Positions 8,531 through 17,335 of a stretch of 64,000 nucleotides of DNA are shown in pieces. Below the pieces are notes generated by a model. The model was not told where the DNA came from, did not search any database, and saw only the letters and a program-made list of their open reading frames with translations. Position 1 is the stretch's first letter, and the number at the start of each line of letters is the position of its first letter. The translations under genes were made by a program, and so were the position numbers. The DNA comes from Pseudolabrys sp. (GTDB taxonomy: Bacteria; Pseudomonadota; Alphaproteobacteria; Rhizobiales; Xanthobacteraceae), in contig JAHCKG010000015.1 in the NCBI GenBank assembly GCA_026125895.1, forward strand, positions 1 to 64,000, in the 5' to 3' direction.

Positions 8531-9937
8531 TCAGCCGGCGCGCCGCTGTTCGGCCATCGCCGCTTTCAACACGGCGGTGACGTGCCTGTCCGCCATCTGC
8601 GCCACGTTGAAGCGCATGAAGCCGGCGGCCGACTGCGACACGCTGAACACATTGCCCGGCGCCAGCACGACGCCGTCGGCCATGGCGCGGCGCGCCAGCG
8701 CGGCGGAGTCGATGCCCTCCGGCAGCCGGCACCACAGATAGTAGCCGCCGCGCGGCATCAGCCACGGCACGATGCCGAGCGGCGCCAAACGCTGAACGGC
8801 GTCCTTGCGGGCGCGCACCAGGCGGCGGCGCACCTCCTCCATGTGCTTGCGATAGCTGCCGCCGGCGAGCACGCCCACGAGCAACTCGGTCGCCACCGGG
8901 CTCGGTCCGCCGAAGCCCGTGGCGATCTGCAGATCGACGAGGCCCTCGATCCAGTCGGCGCGCCCCGCGATGTAGCCGCAGCGCACCGAAGCGGACAATG
9001 TCTTGGAGAAGCTGCCGATGCGGATGACGCGCGCCAGTCCATCCGGCACGGCGAGCCGCGCCGCGGGCGCCGGATCGAAATCGGCGAAGATCTCGTCCTC
9101 GATGATGGTGAGATCATGCGCCGCCGCGGCGCTGAGCACGCGATAGGCGGTCTGCGAGGTCAGGCTGGCGCCGGTCGGATTGTGCAGGCCGGCATTGGTG
9201 ACGTAGAGCCGCGGCCGCTCGGCAGCGAGCATGGCCTCGAACGCCGCGACATCCGGACCGTTCGGCGTATAAGGCACGCCGACGACCTTGACCTGATGCG
9301 CGCGCAGCAGCGCCAGGAAATTGAAATAGCACGGATCGTCCACCAGCACGGTGTCGCCGGGCCGCAGCAATAGGCGGCCGATGAGATCGATCGCCTGCGT
9401 GCCCGAGCCGGTCAGCATTACTTGATCGGGCGCGACGTCGAGGCCTTCTTCGGCGAAACGCGCGATCAGCAGGCGGCGCAGCGCCGGCGAGCCGCGCGTG
9501 CTGCCGTAATCGCACAGCAAGGCGTCGCTCGCGTGCGACAGCTTGCGCAGGCCCTTACGCAGCGCCGCATGCGGCATCCAGTCGGCCGGCAGCCAGCCGC
9601 AGCCGGGTTTCGCCACCGCAGCTTCTGCGTCGAGCGATTGCCGCGTCACCCAGAATGGATCGACGTCGCGGGCGCGCGGCGCACCCATCTCGGCGAGCAC
9701 CAGCGGCGGCTGATGATGGCCCGTAACATAGAAGCCGGAGCCCGGCCGCGCGCGGATGACGCCCTCGGCGGCGAGCCGGTCATACGCTTCGACCACGGTC
9801 GAGGGCGACACGTTCATGGCCGCGGCGAACCGGCGGATCGAGGGCAGCCGGTCGCCGGGCGCCAGCGCGCGGCCGGCGATGCGGCGGCGCACCTCCTGCA
9901 TCAAAGTCTCGGTCCGGGTCGCGACGCGCTGGTCCAT
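8531..9937 (-). CDS. MocR-type regulator: GntR winged helix fused to PLP aminotransferase domain
   Basis: 468 residues. An N-terminal GntR DNA-binding domain (LAPGDRLPSIRRFAAAMNVS, then PSTVVEAYDRLAAEGVI) is followed by a fold-type I aminotransferase domain with GSGTQAIDLIGRLLL, the PLP-stacking region NAGLHNPTGAS, the aspartate in IIEDEIFADFD and the lysine in IGSFSKTLSASVRCGY. Such proteins bind PLP and sense amino acids or amines. It is divergent from an EamA exporter starting at 10041, with 103 bases between, the usual regulator/exporter pairing. Confidence 0.93.
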   Translation of the reverse strand: MDQRVATRTETLMQEVRRRIAGRALAPGDRLPSIRRFAAAMNVSPSTVVEAYDRLAAEGVIRARPGSGFYVTGHHQPPLVLAEMGAPRARDVDPFWVTRQSLDAEAAVAKPGCGWLPADWMPHAALRKGLRKLSHASDALLCDYGSTRGSPALRRLLIARFAEEGLDVAPDQVMLTGSGTQAIDLIGRLLLRPGDTVLVDDPCYFNFLALLRAHQVKVVGVPYTPNGPDVAAFEAMLAAERPRLYVTNAGLHNPTGASLTSQTAYRVLSAAAAHDLTIIEDEIFADFDPAPAARLAVPDGLARVIRIGSFSKTLSASVRCGYIAGRADWIEGLVDLQIATGFGGPSPVATELLVGVLAGGSYRKHMEEVRRRLVRARKDAVQRLAPLGIVPWLMPRGGYYLWCRLPEGIDSAALARRAMADGVVLAPGNVFSVSQSAAGFMRFNVAQMADRHVTAVLKAAMAEQRRAG

Positions 9938-10040
9938 GGGCCGCCTCCGCTCACCGTATGGGTCATGTCAGCCATACAGTTTACCGCAATTGTACTGCAC
10001 TGTGCGTTCCGGCGACAGCCGCCGCCGGCTACAAAAAGCC
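9938..10040. promoter_or_regulatory. Divergent MocR / EamA promoter region
   Basis: The 103-base spacer holds both promoters. ACAGT (about 9976) and ACTGT (about 9999) stand in inverted orientation around an AT-richer core, a plausible regulator site. The exact operator cannot be assigned by eye. Confidence 0.3.
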
Positions 10041-10901
10041 ATGGAACGAAGCACCGCCGGCTGGGGTAGCGGCCTCCTCGGCGTCATCATCTTCAGCGGC
10101 TCGCTGCCGGCGACGCGCGTCGCGGTGCGCGATCTGTCGCCGTTGTTTCTCACCTCGGCACGGGCGGTGATCGCGGCGCTGCTCGGCGCGGCGCTGCTCG
10201 CCGTGCTCCGGCAAACGCGGCCGACCCGCGGCGATCTTGTGTCACTCATCATCGTCGCCGTCGGCGTCGTCGTTGGCTTTCCGCTATTCACTGCGCTGGC
10301 GCTGCAACACATCAGCGCCGCGCATTCGATCGTGTTCATCGGCCTGTTGCCGCTCGCCACCGCCTTTTTCGGCGTGCTGCGCGGCGGCGAACGGCCGCGG
10401 CCGGCGCTTTGGCTGTTCTCAGCGATCGGCGCCGCCACGGTCGCCGGTTTCGCCCTGTCGCAAGGCGGCGCCGGCTCTCTCGCCGGCGACCTGCTGATGA
10501 TCGCCGCCGTCCTCTTGTGCGGCCTCGGCTATGCCGAAGGCGCCACCTTGTCGCGCCGGCTCGGCGGCTGGCAGGTGATCTCCTGGGCGCTGTTGCTGTC
10601 GCTGCCGATGATGGCCGCGATCATGCTGTTCACGCTGCCGACCGAGTGGAGCACCATCGGCACGCCGGCCTGGCTCGGGCTGGCTTACGTGTCGCTGTTC
10701 AGCATGCTGATCGGCTTCGTATTCTGGTATCGCGGCCTCGCGCTCGGCGGGATCGCCGGCGTCAGCCAGCTCCAGTTGCTGCAGCCGTTCTTCGGCCTGA
10801 CGCTCGCCGGCTTTTTGCTGCACGAGCCGATCGCCTGGACCATGATCGCCTCGACATTGGTGGTCGTCGCCTGCGTCGCCGGGGCGAAGAGATTTGCCTA
10901 G
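10041..10901 (+). CDS. EamA family transporter (drug/metabolite exporter)
   Basis: 286 residues from ATG 10041. About ten hydrophobic segments are arranged as two EamA repeats. The first starts GVIIFSGSLPATRVAVRDLS with LTSARAVIAALLGAALLA. The second ends FGLTLAGFLLHEPIAWTM. EamA proteins export amino acids or small metabolites across the inner membrane. Divergence from the MocR regulator suggests expression in response to an amino acid or amine ligand. The gene ends 9 bases before the convergent FAH gene. Confidence 0.9.
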   Translation: MERSTAGWGSGLLGVIIFSGSLPATRVAVRDLSPLFLTSARAVIAALLGAALLAVLRQTRPTRGDLVSLIIVAVGVVVGFPLFTALALQHISAAHSIVFIGLLPLATAFFGVLRGGERPRPALWLFSAIGAATVAGFALSQGGAGSLAGDLLMIAAVLLCGLGYAEGATLSRRLGGWQVISWALLLSLPMMAAIMLFTLPTEWSTIGTPAWLGLAYVSLFSMLIGFVFWYRGLALGGIAGVSQLQLLQPFFGLTLAGFLLHEPIAWTMIASTLVVVACVAGAKRFA

Positions 10902-10910
10902 GGGCGCGCC

Positions 10911-12068
10911 TCAGATCAGCTTCGCCGCCGCCAGATCGCGCATGAGCGAGCGCGCGCCGTAGGTCCAGGGCGGACAATCCGGCGAATATTTCACGCGGTT
11001 GACCAGCGCGCCGAGCTTTTCCGACGAGATGGTGACGGTGTCGCCGATCTTGTGGGTGAAACCCTTGCCGGCTTCACCGCGATCCTTCGACGGCACGAAC
11101 ATGGTGCCGAGATAAAGCACGATGCCGTCGGGATACTGGTGATGCGGGCCCATCGCCGCCGCCACCAGTTCTTCCGGTGAGCGGCTGATCTCGGCCATCG
11201 AGCTCGAACCTTCGAGCGAGAAGCCGTCCGTGCCCTCGACCGTGAGATGCACCATCGCCTTCTTGACGTCGGCAATCGAGAAGGTGTCGTCGAACAGGCG
11301 GATGAACGGTCCGAGCGAGGCCGAGGCATTGTTGTCCTTGGTCTTGCCGAGCAGCAGCGCCGAACGGCCTTCCATGTCGCGCAAATTGACGTCGTTGCCG
11401 AGCGTGGCGCCGACGATGCGACCGGAGCTCGCGGCCACCACCGCGACTTCCGGCTCCGGATTGTTCCAGGTCGAGGCTTCCAGCAGCCCGACATCGGCGC
11501 CGAAGCCGACCGACGACAGCGGCTGGCACTTGGTGAAGACCTCGGCATCGGGGCCGATGCCAACTTCGAGATATTGCGACCAGGCGCCGCGTGCGATGAG
11601 TTTCTGCTTGATCGCCATGGCTTCCGGCGAGCCGGGCTTGAGCTTGGACAGGTCTTCGCCGATCAGGCTGTGAATGTCGGCGCGGATGGCCTCGGCCTTG
11701 TCGGCGGAGCCGCGCGCCTGCTCCTCGATAACGCGTTCGAGCAGGCTGACGACGAAGGTGACGCCGGCCGCCTTCACCGCGTGCAGATCGACCGGCGACA
11801 GCATGCGCACGGCAAGTTCGGAGGCATGCGACAGGCTCGCCGCGGTGATGGCGTCGAGCGCGCCGAGCGGCTTGCCCTTGACGCCGCGCACATAGGCGGC
11901 CGGATCGTCCATCTCGCAGATGTCACGCACCGTCGGCGCATGCGCCGAGGTGATATCGACGACCACGCCATCGCGCACGGTGACGACCAGCGGATGCGCT
12001 ATTCCGGGCGCATGGACGCGGCCGAGGAATGTCCCGGGCTGCGGCAACTGCATCGAGTGGTTGGGCAT
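10911..12068 (-). CDS. Fumarylacetoacetate hydrolase family protein
   Basis: 385 residues. The C-terminal FAH fold shows the metal-binding region WNNPEPEVAVV, then GRIVGATLGNDVNLRDMEGR, LLLGKTKDNNASASLGPF and the late GDTVTISSEKLGALVNRV. The family cleaves or hydrates beta-diketo and 2-keto acids with a divalent metal, commonly in catabolism of aromatics or sugars. The protein is longer at the N-terminus than the minimal FAH domain. It stands alone on the minus strand, divergent from a dienelactone hydrolase 215 bases away. The exact reaction cannot be assigned. Confidence 0.88.
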   Translation of the reverse strand: MPNHSMQLPQPGTFLGRVHAPGIAHPLVVTVRDGVVVDITSAHAPTVRDICEMDDPAAYVRGVKGKPLGALDAITAASLSHASELAVRMLSPVDLHAVKAAGVTFVVSLLERVIEEQARGSADKAEAIRADIHSLIGEDLSKLKPGSPEAMAIKQKLIARGAWSQYLEVGIGPDAEVFTKCQPLSSVGFGADVGLLEASTWNNPEPEVAVVAASSGRIVGATLGNDVNLRDMEGRSALLLGKTKDNNASASLGPFIRLFDDTFSIADVKKAMVHLTVEGTDGFSLEGSSSMAEISRSPEELVAAAMGPHHQYPDGIVLYLGTMFVPSKDRGEAGKGFTHKIGDTVTISSEKLGALVNRVKYSPDCPPWTYGARSLMRDLAAAKLI

Positions 12069-12283
12069 GGTCGCTCCCTGAACTTTGCGGGCTCTGCTGG
12101 CTTTGCTGTCTTGCGGCGTTGCGCTCGCCGATCGGCGCCGACTTTATGTCGGCGCGGGCGGCCGCGCCAGCGCGACAATGACGCGTCATTCACCCGGCGC
12201 ATGGAGCGCATACCGAATATTGATTTTGTCGCGGGGCGCGGCGTCCGTAAGGTCCCTCGCCCAACAACCGCCGGGAGGCCGCG

Positions 12284-12961
12284 ATGAGCCAGAGCATCAC
12301 CGAGACGACCGAGACGCTGACGGCCGCCGACGGCTTCAAGCTTCAGGGCTTCCGCGCCAGACCGGCCGGCGCCGTGCGCGGCGGGCTGATCATCCTGCAG
12401 GAGATCTTCGGCCTCACCGACCAGCTCAAGGGCGTGGTGCGGTCCTATGCGCAGGACGGCTACGACACGATCTGCCCTTGCGTCTATGACCGGATCGCGC
12501 CGGGCACCGTGGTGCCGTTCAGCGAGGCCGAACGCGGCCGCGACATGGCCTACAATCTGACGATGGACAAGGTGATCCTCGACGTGGCCGCCGCCGCGGC
12601 CTGTGTCGCCAATCCGCACGGCGTCTCGGTGCTCGGCTTCTGCTGGGGCGGCGGCGTCATCGTCCGCGCCGCAGCCGACATCGAGCTGCGCGGCGCCATC
12701 GCCTTCTACGGAACGCGGCTGCCGGGCTATCTCGACTGCAAGCCGAAATGCCCGCTGCTGTTTCACTTCGGCAAGACCGATCCGAACGCGACGCCGGAGA
12801 TCATGGATCAGGTGCACAAGGCGTTCCCGGCGGCGGAGACCTACACCTACGATGCCGGTCATGCCTTCGCCAACGAAGTGCGGCCGGCTTACGTCGAATC
12901 CGCCGCGACCCTGGCGCGCAGCCGCACGCTTGATTTCCTCGCCAAGGTGCACGCCGCCTGA
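12284..12961 (+). CDS. Dienelactone hydrolase family protein
   Basis: 225 residues, with GGGAGG before the ATG. An alpha/beta hydrolase of the DLH type: Glu40 (LQEIFG), nucleophile Cys120 in GFCWGGG, Asp166 in FGKTDPNAT and His193 in DAGHAF form the expected Cys-His-Asp site. DLH enzymes open lactones in chloroaromatic breakdown, but many paralogues have unknown substrates. A second paralogue lies at 20933-21604. It is convergent with the LysR gene, 12 bases apart. It may pair functionally with the divergent FAH hydrolase, since both cleave products of aromatic catabolism. Confidence 0.9.
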   Translation: MSQSITETTETLTAADGFKLQGFRARPAGAVRGGLIILQEIFGLTDQLKGVVRSYAQDGYDTICPCVYDRIAPGTVVPFSEAERGRDMAYNLTMDKVILDVAAAAACVANPHGVSVLGFCWGGGVIVRAAADIELRGAIAFYGTRLPGYLDCKPKCPLLFHFGKTDPNATPEIMDQVHKAFPAAETYTYDAGHAFANEVRPAYVESAATLARSRTLDFLAKVHAA

Positions 12962-12973
12962 GCGTGCTTCGTC

Positions 12974-13885
12974 TCAGAGCGCGTCGAACACGGTCTTGAC
13001 CTGTTCGCGCAGCCAGAGGTGCTTGCGGTCGCGGTCGTTGCGGTTGTGCCAGACCATGGTCGTGGCAATGCCGCCGACGTCGATCGGCACCGGCCGCTTG
13101 GCGAGGCCCTCGGCCTTGTGAAACACGTCGGCTGCCAGCTTGGTGAAGACGGCAAGCATGTCGGTCGAGCCGAGCAGTTGCGGCACCGCGGTGAAGTTCG
13201 TCACCGTCATCTTGGCGCGGCGGGCCAGTCCGCGCGAACGTAACAGGTCGTCGAAGATCGCGGTGCGCTGGCCGGTCGCGCTGACGACCAGGTGCGGATA
13301 GGACAGGATCGCGTCGATGTCGAAGCGCGCGCCGCGCCGTGCGATCGGATGATCGCGGCGGTAGACGCAGAACAGCCGGTCCTCCAACAGAAACTCCGCG
13401 CGCAAATGATTGGGCACCGCGTCGAAGGTGCCGAGCGCCAGGTCGGCGCCGTCGTCCTCGAGCACTTCGAGCGCATTGTGGCGGTCGGCCGTCTGTACCT
13501 GCACCGGCATGTTCGGCGCCCCGCGCTGGATGCGCGCGAACAGCTTGGGCAGCACCGCGATGCTCAGGCGGTCCGGCATGGTCACGCGAAAGACGTTGAC
13601 CGCGGTGGACGGATCGAACTGCGGCTCCTGGGCCAAGCAGCTTTCGATCAGCGTGATCGACTCGCGCAACGGAACGCGGATCGCCTCGGCGCGCGGCGTC
13701 AGCACAAAGCCGCCGGGCCCGCGCACCAAGAGATCGTCGCCGAGCAGGACGCGCAGCCGCTGCAAGGCGTTACTCACCGCCGGCTGCGAACGGCCGAGCC
13801 GCCGGCCGGCGCGCGTGACGTTGCGTTCGGTCACCAGCGCGTCGAGCACCTTGAGCAGATTGAAGTCGAGATTGCTGAGATTCAT
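12974..13885 (-). CDS. LysR family transcriptional regulator
   Basis: 303 residues. The N-terminal winged helix-turn-helix (LDFNLLKVLDALVTERNVTR, AGRRLGRSQPAVSNALQRLR) is of the NodD/LinR-like branch. A periplasmic-binding-protein-like effector domain follows. It is divergent from the TctC-type binding protein starting at 14043, with a perfect T-N11-A dyad in between (13906-13926), so it probably controls that gene, the following amidohydrolase and itself. Confidence 0.93.
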   Translation of the reverse strand: MNLSNLDFNLLKVLDALVTERNVTRAGRRLGRSQPAVSNALQRLRVLLGDDLLVRGPGGFVLTPRAEAIRVPLRESITLIESCLAQEPQFDPSTAVNVFRVTMPDRLSIAVLPKLFARIQRGAPNMPVQVQTADRHNALEVLEDDGADLALGTFDAVPNHLRAEFLLEDRLFCVYRRDHPIARRGARFDIDAILSYPHLVVSATGQRTAIFDDLLRSRGLARRAKMTVTNFTAVPQLLGSTDMLAVFTKLAADVFHKAEGLAKRPVPIDVGGIATTMVWHNRNDRDRKHLWLREQVKTVFDAL

Positions 13886-13905
13886 GGCCGGCGGGCCCTT
13901 CGGTC

Positions 13906-13926
13906 GGCATTTACCCGGTGAATGCC
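13906..13926. promoter_or_regulatory. LysR-type operator (GGCATT-N9-AATGCC)
   Basis: A perfect 6-base inverted repeat with a 9-base centre, containing T-N11-A (T at 13910, A at 13922), the signature of LysR-regulator sites. It lies 21 bases upstream of the LysR start codon and 117 bases upstream of the divergent gene, fitting both autoregulation and activation. Confidence 0.6.
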
Positions 13927-14042
13927 GGAGATTAGTATTATCAATTAGGGCAATAGGGAAGCCGTCCCTAAGCTGTCCGCATCAGAGCCGGCGAGCCAAC
14001 GCCGGCCCAGAACGAATACATAAATCGAGGGAGGACCACGCC

Positions 14043-15029
14043 ATGGCCATCGACCGCCGCATCTTCATCGCCGCGCTGGGCGCAACGCCGCTCGCCGCGC
14101 TCCTGCCGCGCGCGGCCTTCGCCGCCTATCCCGACCGCACCATCCATCTCATCGTGCCTTTCGCCGCCGGCGGCAATGCCGACATCGTCGGCCGCCTGAT
14201 CGGCGATGTCATCGGCAAGGGCCTGAAGCAGACCGTGGTGGTCGAGAATCGCGGCGGCGCCGGCGGCGGCGTCGGCGCGCAGGCCGTCGCCAAAGCCGAT
14301 GCCGACGGTTACACCCTGCTGGTCGCCTCCAACGGGCCGATGACCATCAACCCGCTGATGCACACCAATCTCGGCTACGATCCGCAGAAGGATTTCGCCG
14401 CCGTGGCGCTGACCAGCTACGTGCCGCATGCGCTGATCCTGACCAACAAGATCGACGCCAAGGACGTGCCCGCCTTCGTCGCTGCGGCGAAGAAGACGCC
14501 GATGACCATCGGCACCAGCGGCGTCGGCTCGGCCACGCACATGACGCTCGAGCGTTTCAAGGCCGCAACCGGCGCCAACATCACGCACGTGCCCTATCGC
14601 GGCGGTGGCGCGCTGATGCCGGACCTGATGGCCGGCACCATCAGCGGCGCCATGACCGAATTCTCCACCGCGCTGCAGCTGCACAAGGGCGGCAAGGCGC
14701 ATATCGTCGGCGTCGCGCTCGACCATCGCTCCAAGCTGGCGCCGGACATCCCGACCTTCATCGACGGCGGCGTCAAAGGGTTCACCGCCGGCAGCTATAT
14801 CGGCATCGTCGCGCCGGCGAAGACGCCGCCGGAGGCGCTCGCGCAATTGCAGAAGGCGATCGCCGACGGTCTCAAGCCCGGCAGCCCGGCGGCGACGCGG
14901 CTCGAAGAACTTGGCGCCGAGATTGCGACGCCGGAGCAGATGACGGCGGCGGGCTTCGCCGCCTTCCTCAAGGACGATGCCGTCAACATGAAGAAGGCGG
15001 CCGACCTCGCCGGCATCAAGCCGCAATGA
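14043..15029 (+). CDS. Tripartite tricarboxylate transporter substrate-binding protein (TctC/Bug family)
   Basis: 328 residues. The N-terminal signal (DRRIFIAALGATPLAALLPR, then AAFA) precedes a Bug-family fold beginning YPDRTIHLIVPFAAGGNADIVGR, with the typical loop VVVENRGGAGGGVGAQAV and later VPYRGGGALMPDLMAG. These periplasmic proteins bind carboxylates for TctAB permeases or act as orphan sensors. No tctA or tctB is in the window. Its TGA overlaps the ATG of the amidohydrolase (ATGA), so the two are translationally coupled and the ligand may be the hydrolase's substrate. Confidence 0.92.
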   Translation: MAIDRRIFIAALGATPLAALLPRAAFAAYPDRTIHLIVPFAAGGNADIVGRLIGDVIGKGLKQTVVVENRGGAGGGVGAQAVAKADADGYTLLVASNGPMTINPLMHTNLGYDPQKDFAAVALTSYVPHALILTNKIDAKDVPAFVAAAKKTPMTIGTSGVGSATHMTLERFKAATGANITHVPYRGGGALMPDLMAGTISGAMTEFSTALQLHKGGKAHIVGVALDHRSKLAPDIPTFIDGGVKGFTAGSYIGIVAPAKTPPEALAQLQKAIADGLKPGSPAATRLEELGAEIATPEQMTAAGFAAFLKDDAVNMKKAADLAGIKPQ

Positions 15030-15874
15030 GCGGTGTCCTGCCGGCAGGCGCCTGCGACTGCCACTGTCACGTGTTCGGCCCGGCGGCGCGGTTCCCTTAT
15101 GCGGAACCGCGCAGCTACACGCCGGACGATGCGCCACTGGAAGCCTACATCGCGCTGCTCGATCGCCTCGGCTTCGACCGCGGCGTGCTGGTGCAGCCCT
15201 CCGCCTATGGCCGCGACAATACGGCGATGCTCGATGCTCTGACGCGCGAGCCGGCACGCTTGCGCGGCGTCGCGGTCGGCGGCGCCGAGCTCAACGCCAA
15301 CATCCTCAAGGAATGGCACACCGCCGGCGTGCGCGGCCTGCGCGCCAACGAATTCCGCCGCGACGGCAAGCCCTATTACCAGAACGGCGTAGGTCTCAAG
15401 GACATCGAGCCGTTCTACAAGACCATGGCCGATCTCGGCTGGCATGTGCAGCTCTGGATCGACACGCGCGACCTGCCCGACATGGCGGACGCACTGGCGC
15501 GCATTCCGATGCCGGTGGTGGTCGATCACATGGGCCGGCTCGAGCATCATCACGGCACGCACAATCCCGGCTTTCAGGCGCTGGTGCGGGGCGTCGGCGA
15601 AGGCCGGCTGTGGTCGAAGCTGTCCGGCACCTATCGCCTTGGCGCCACGCCGCCGGAATATCTTGAAGCCAAGCCGTTTCACGACGCGCTGGTCGCCGCC
15701 AATCCGGCGAACCTCGTCTGGGGTACCGACTGGCCGCATCCGCGCCCCGAAGGCCCGATGCCGGACGCGGCTCGCTTGCGCGACGTGTTTCTCGATTGGA
15801 CGCGCGATGCCGCCCAGCGTCAGGCCATCCTGGTCGACAATCCGGCGCGGCTTTACGATTTCCCGGCGGGTTAA
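15026..15874 (+). CDS. Amidohydrolase family (LigI-like 2-pyrone-4,6-dicarboxylate lactonase type)
   Basis: 282 residues. A TIM-barrel amidohydrolase with ACDCHCHVFGPAARFPYAEP (the HxH metal-site region near the N-terminus), VDHMGRLE and the late GTDWPHPRPEG containing the catalytic aspartate. This pattern is shared with LigI lactonase and related 'predicted metal-dependent hydrolases'. It starts inside the stop of the upstream binding-protein gene. It is probably a cytoplasmic enzyme acting on an imported carboxylate or lactone. The precise substrate is unknown. Confidence 0.87.
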   Translation: MSGVLPAGACDCHCHVFGPAARFPYAEPRSYTPDDAPLEAYIALLDRLGFDRGVLVQPSAYGRDNTAMLDALTREPARLRGVAVGGAELNANILKEWHTAGVRGLRANEFRRDGKPYYQNGVGLKDIEPFYKTMADLGWHVQLWIDTRDLPDMADALARIPMPVVVDHMGRLEHHHGTHNPGFQALVRGVGEGRLWSKLSGTYRLGATPPEYLEAKPFHDALVAANPANLVWGTDWPHPRPEGPMPDAARLRDVFLDWTRDAAQRQAILVDNPARLYDFPAG

Positions 15875-15898
15875 TCCCTCCCCTTTCAGGGGAGGGAT
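15874..15898. terminator. Bidirectional hairpin between convergent genes
   Basis: ATCCCTCCCC and GGGGAGGGAT form a perfect 10-bp stem around TTTCA, directly at the amidohydrolase stop and 9 bases from the convergent lyase stop. It is placed as a shared terminator. It may also be a solo hairpin of the CTCCC repeat family found elsewhere in the window. Confidence 0.5.
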
Positions 15899-15906
15899 AA
15901 GAAGGC

Positions 15907-17268
15907 CTACCGCTTCACACTCCCAATCACCCGATCCACCATCTGCGGCGCGAGGCCGCTGTAATTGGCCGGATCGGTCATGCGCGTGATTTCGGCCTTG
16001 TCGAAATGCTTGGTCACCTCCGGATCGGCGGCGAGCACTGCGGCGAGCGTGCCGCCTTCTTCGTTCACCACGCGGCAGGCGGCGTAGACGATATCGTGCG
16101 CCTGCTGGCGGCCGATATGCGGCGCCATCTGCATCATCACCGCTTCGGCAACGATCAGCCCGTTCGACATGCCGAGGTTCTGCGCCATACGCTTGTCGTC
16201 AACGATGAGGCCGCCGAGCGCGAACTTCGCCTGATGCAGCGCGCCGGCGGTGAGCACGAAGCTTTCCGGTATAGCGATCCATTCGGCGTGCCACGGCCCG
16301 GTGGCGCGCTCGAAATCCTGCACCATGGCGTCGAGCATCAGCCCGGCGTGCTGGCGCACGGCCTTCGACGCCGCCAGCATCAATTCCGACGAGATCGGAT
16401 TGCGCTTCTGCGGCATGGTCGAGGACGCGCCGCGACCCTTGACGAAAGGTTCATACACCTCGGCGAATTCCGTCGAAGCCATGATCATGATATCGAGCGC
16501 GATCTTGCCGAGCGTGCCGGTGACCAGCGCCAGGAAATTGACGGCCTCGGCAAAACCATCGCGCGCGACGTGCCAGGTCGAGACCGGCACGCCGAGCTTG
16601 AGTTCGGCGCACAAGGCTTCCTGCACGGCGAAGCCCTTGTCGCCGAGCGAGGCGAGCGTGCCGGCGGCGCCGGCGAATTGCCCGACCAGCACGCGCGGCT
16701 TGAGCTCCTCGAGCCGCGCGGCGTGGCGGTCGAACATGGCGAGCCAGATCGCGACCTTGTAGCCGAAGGTCACCGGCAGCGCCTGCTGCAGATGGGTGCG
16801 GCCGGCCATCGCGGTGTCGCGATGCTTTTGCGCCAGTCCGGCAAGGATGCCGCGCAGCGCCGCAATGTCGGCGCCGATGAGTTCGAAAGCGGCGCGCAGT
16901 TGCAGCACCACCGCGGTGTCCATGATGTCCTGTGTCGTGGCGCCCCAGTGCACATAGCGCCCGGCCTCGCCGCACTGCTTCACGAGTTGATGCACCACGG
17001 GGAGGATCGGATAGCCGACAAGGTCGGTTTCTTCGCGCAGCTTGTCGCCATCGAATTTCGACGCGTCGGCCTTGGCGGCGATTTCCGCGGCGGCGTCCTT
17101 CGGAATGACGCCGACTTTCGCTTCGGCCTGCGCCAGCGCCACCTCGACCTCGACATAGCGCTCGATCAGCGCGCGGTCGGAAAACACCTCGCGCATCGCC
17201 GCCGTGCCGAAGGCATCGCGAAACAGAATGGAATCGATGACGGTGGAGGCGGATCGGGTGCCGAGCAT
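15907..17268 (-). CDS. Class-II fumarase/aspartase superfamily lyase (adenylosuccinate lyase / PcaB-like)
   Basis: 453 residues. Superfamily signatures: HWGATTQDIMDTAVV (about residues 107-121), GRTHLQQALPVTFGYK with the catalytic histidine, and the mobile loop GASSTMPQKRNPISSELM. The length and DTAVVLQLR region resemble 3-carboxy-cis,cis-muconate cycloisomerase and related adenylosuccinate-lyase-like proteins more than housekeeping PurB. No pca or pur genes adjoin it, so the substrate is uncertain. It is a single gene, convergent with the amidohydrolase and separated from it by a hairpin. Confidence 0.85.
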   Translation of the reverse strand: MLGTRSASTVIDSILFRDAFGTAAMREVFSDRALIERYVEVEVALAQAEAKVGVIPKDAAAEIAAKADASKFDGDKLREETDLVGYPILPVVHQLVKQCGEAGRYVHWGATTQDIMDTAVVLQLRAAFELIGADIAALRGILAGLAQKHRDTAMAGRTHLQQALPVTFGYKVAIWLAMFDRHAARLEELKPRVLVGQFAGAAGTLASLGDKGFAVQEALCAELKLGVPVSTWHVARDGFAEAVNFLALVTGTLGKIALDIMIMASTEFAEVYEPFVKGRGASSTMPQKRNPISSELMLAASKAVRQHAGLMLDAMVQDFERATGPWHAEWIAIPESFVLTAGALHQAKFALGGLIVDDKRMAQNLGMSNGLIVAEAVMMQMAPHIGRQQAHDIVYAACRVVNEEGGTLAAVLAADPEVTKHFDKAEITRMTDPANYSGLAPQMVDRVIGSVKR

Positions 17269-17335
17269 GAACGGAATCTCCTGTTGCGACGCCTTATGTC
17301 ACAACCGGGGGCCGTCCGTCAGCGGGCGGACCAAA

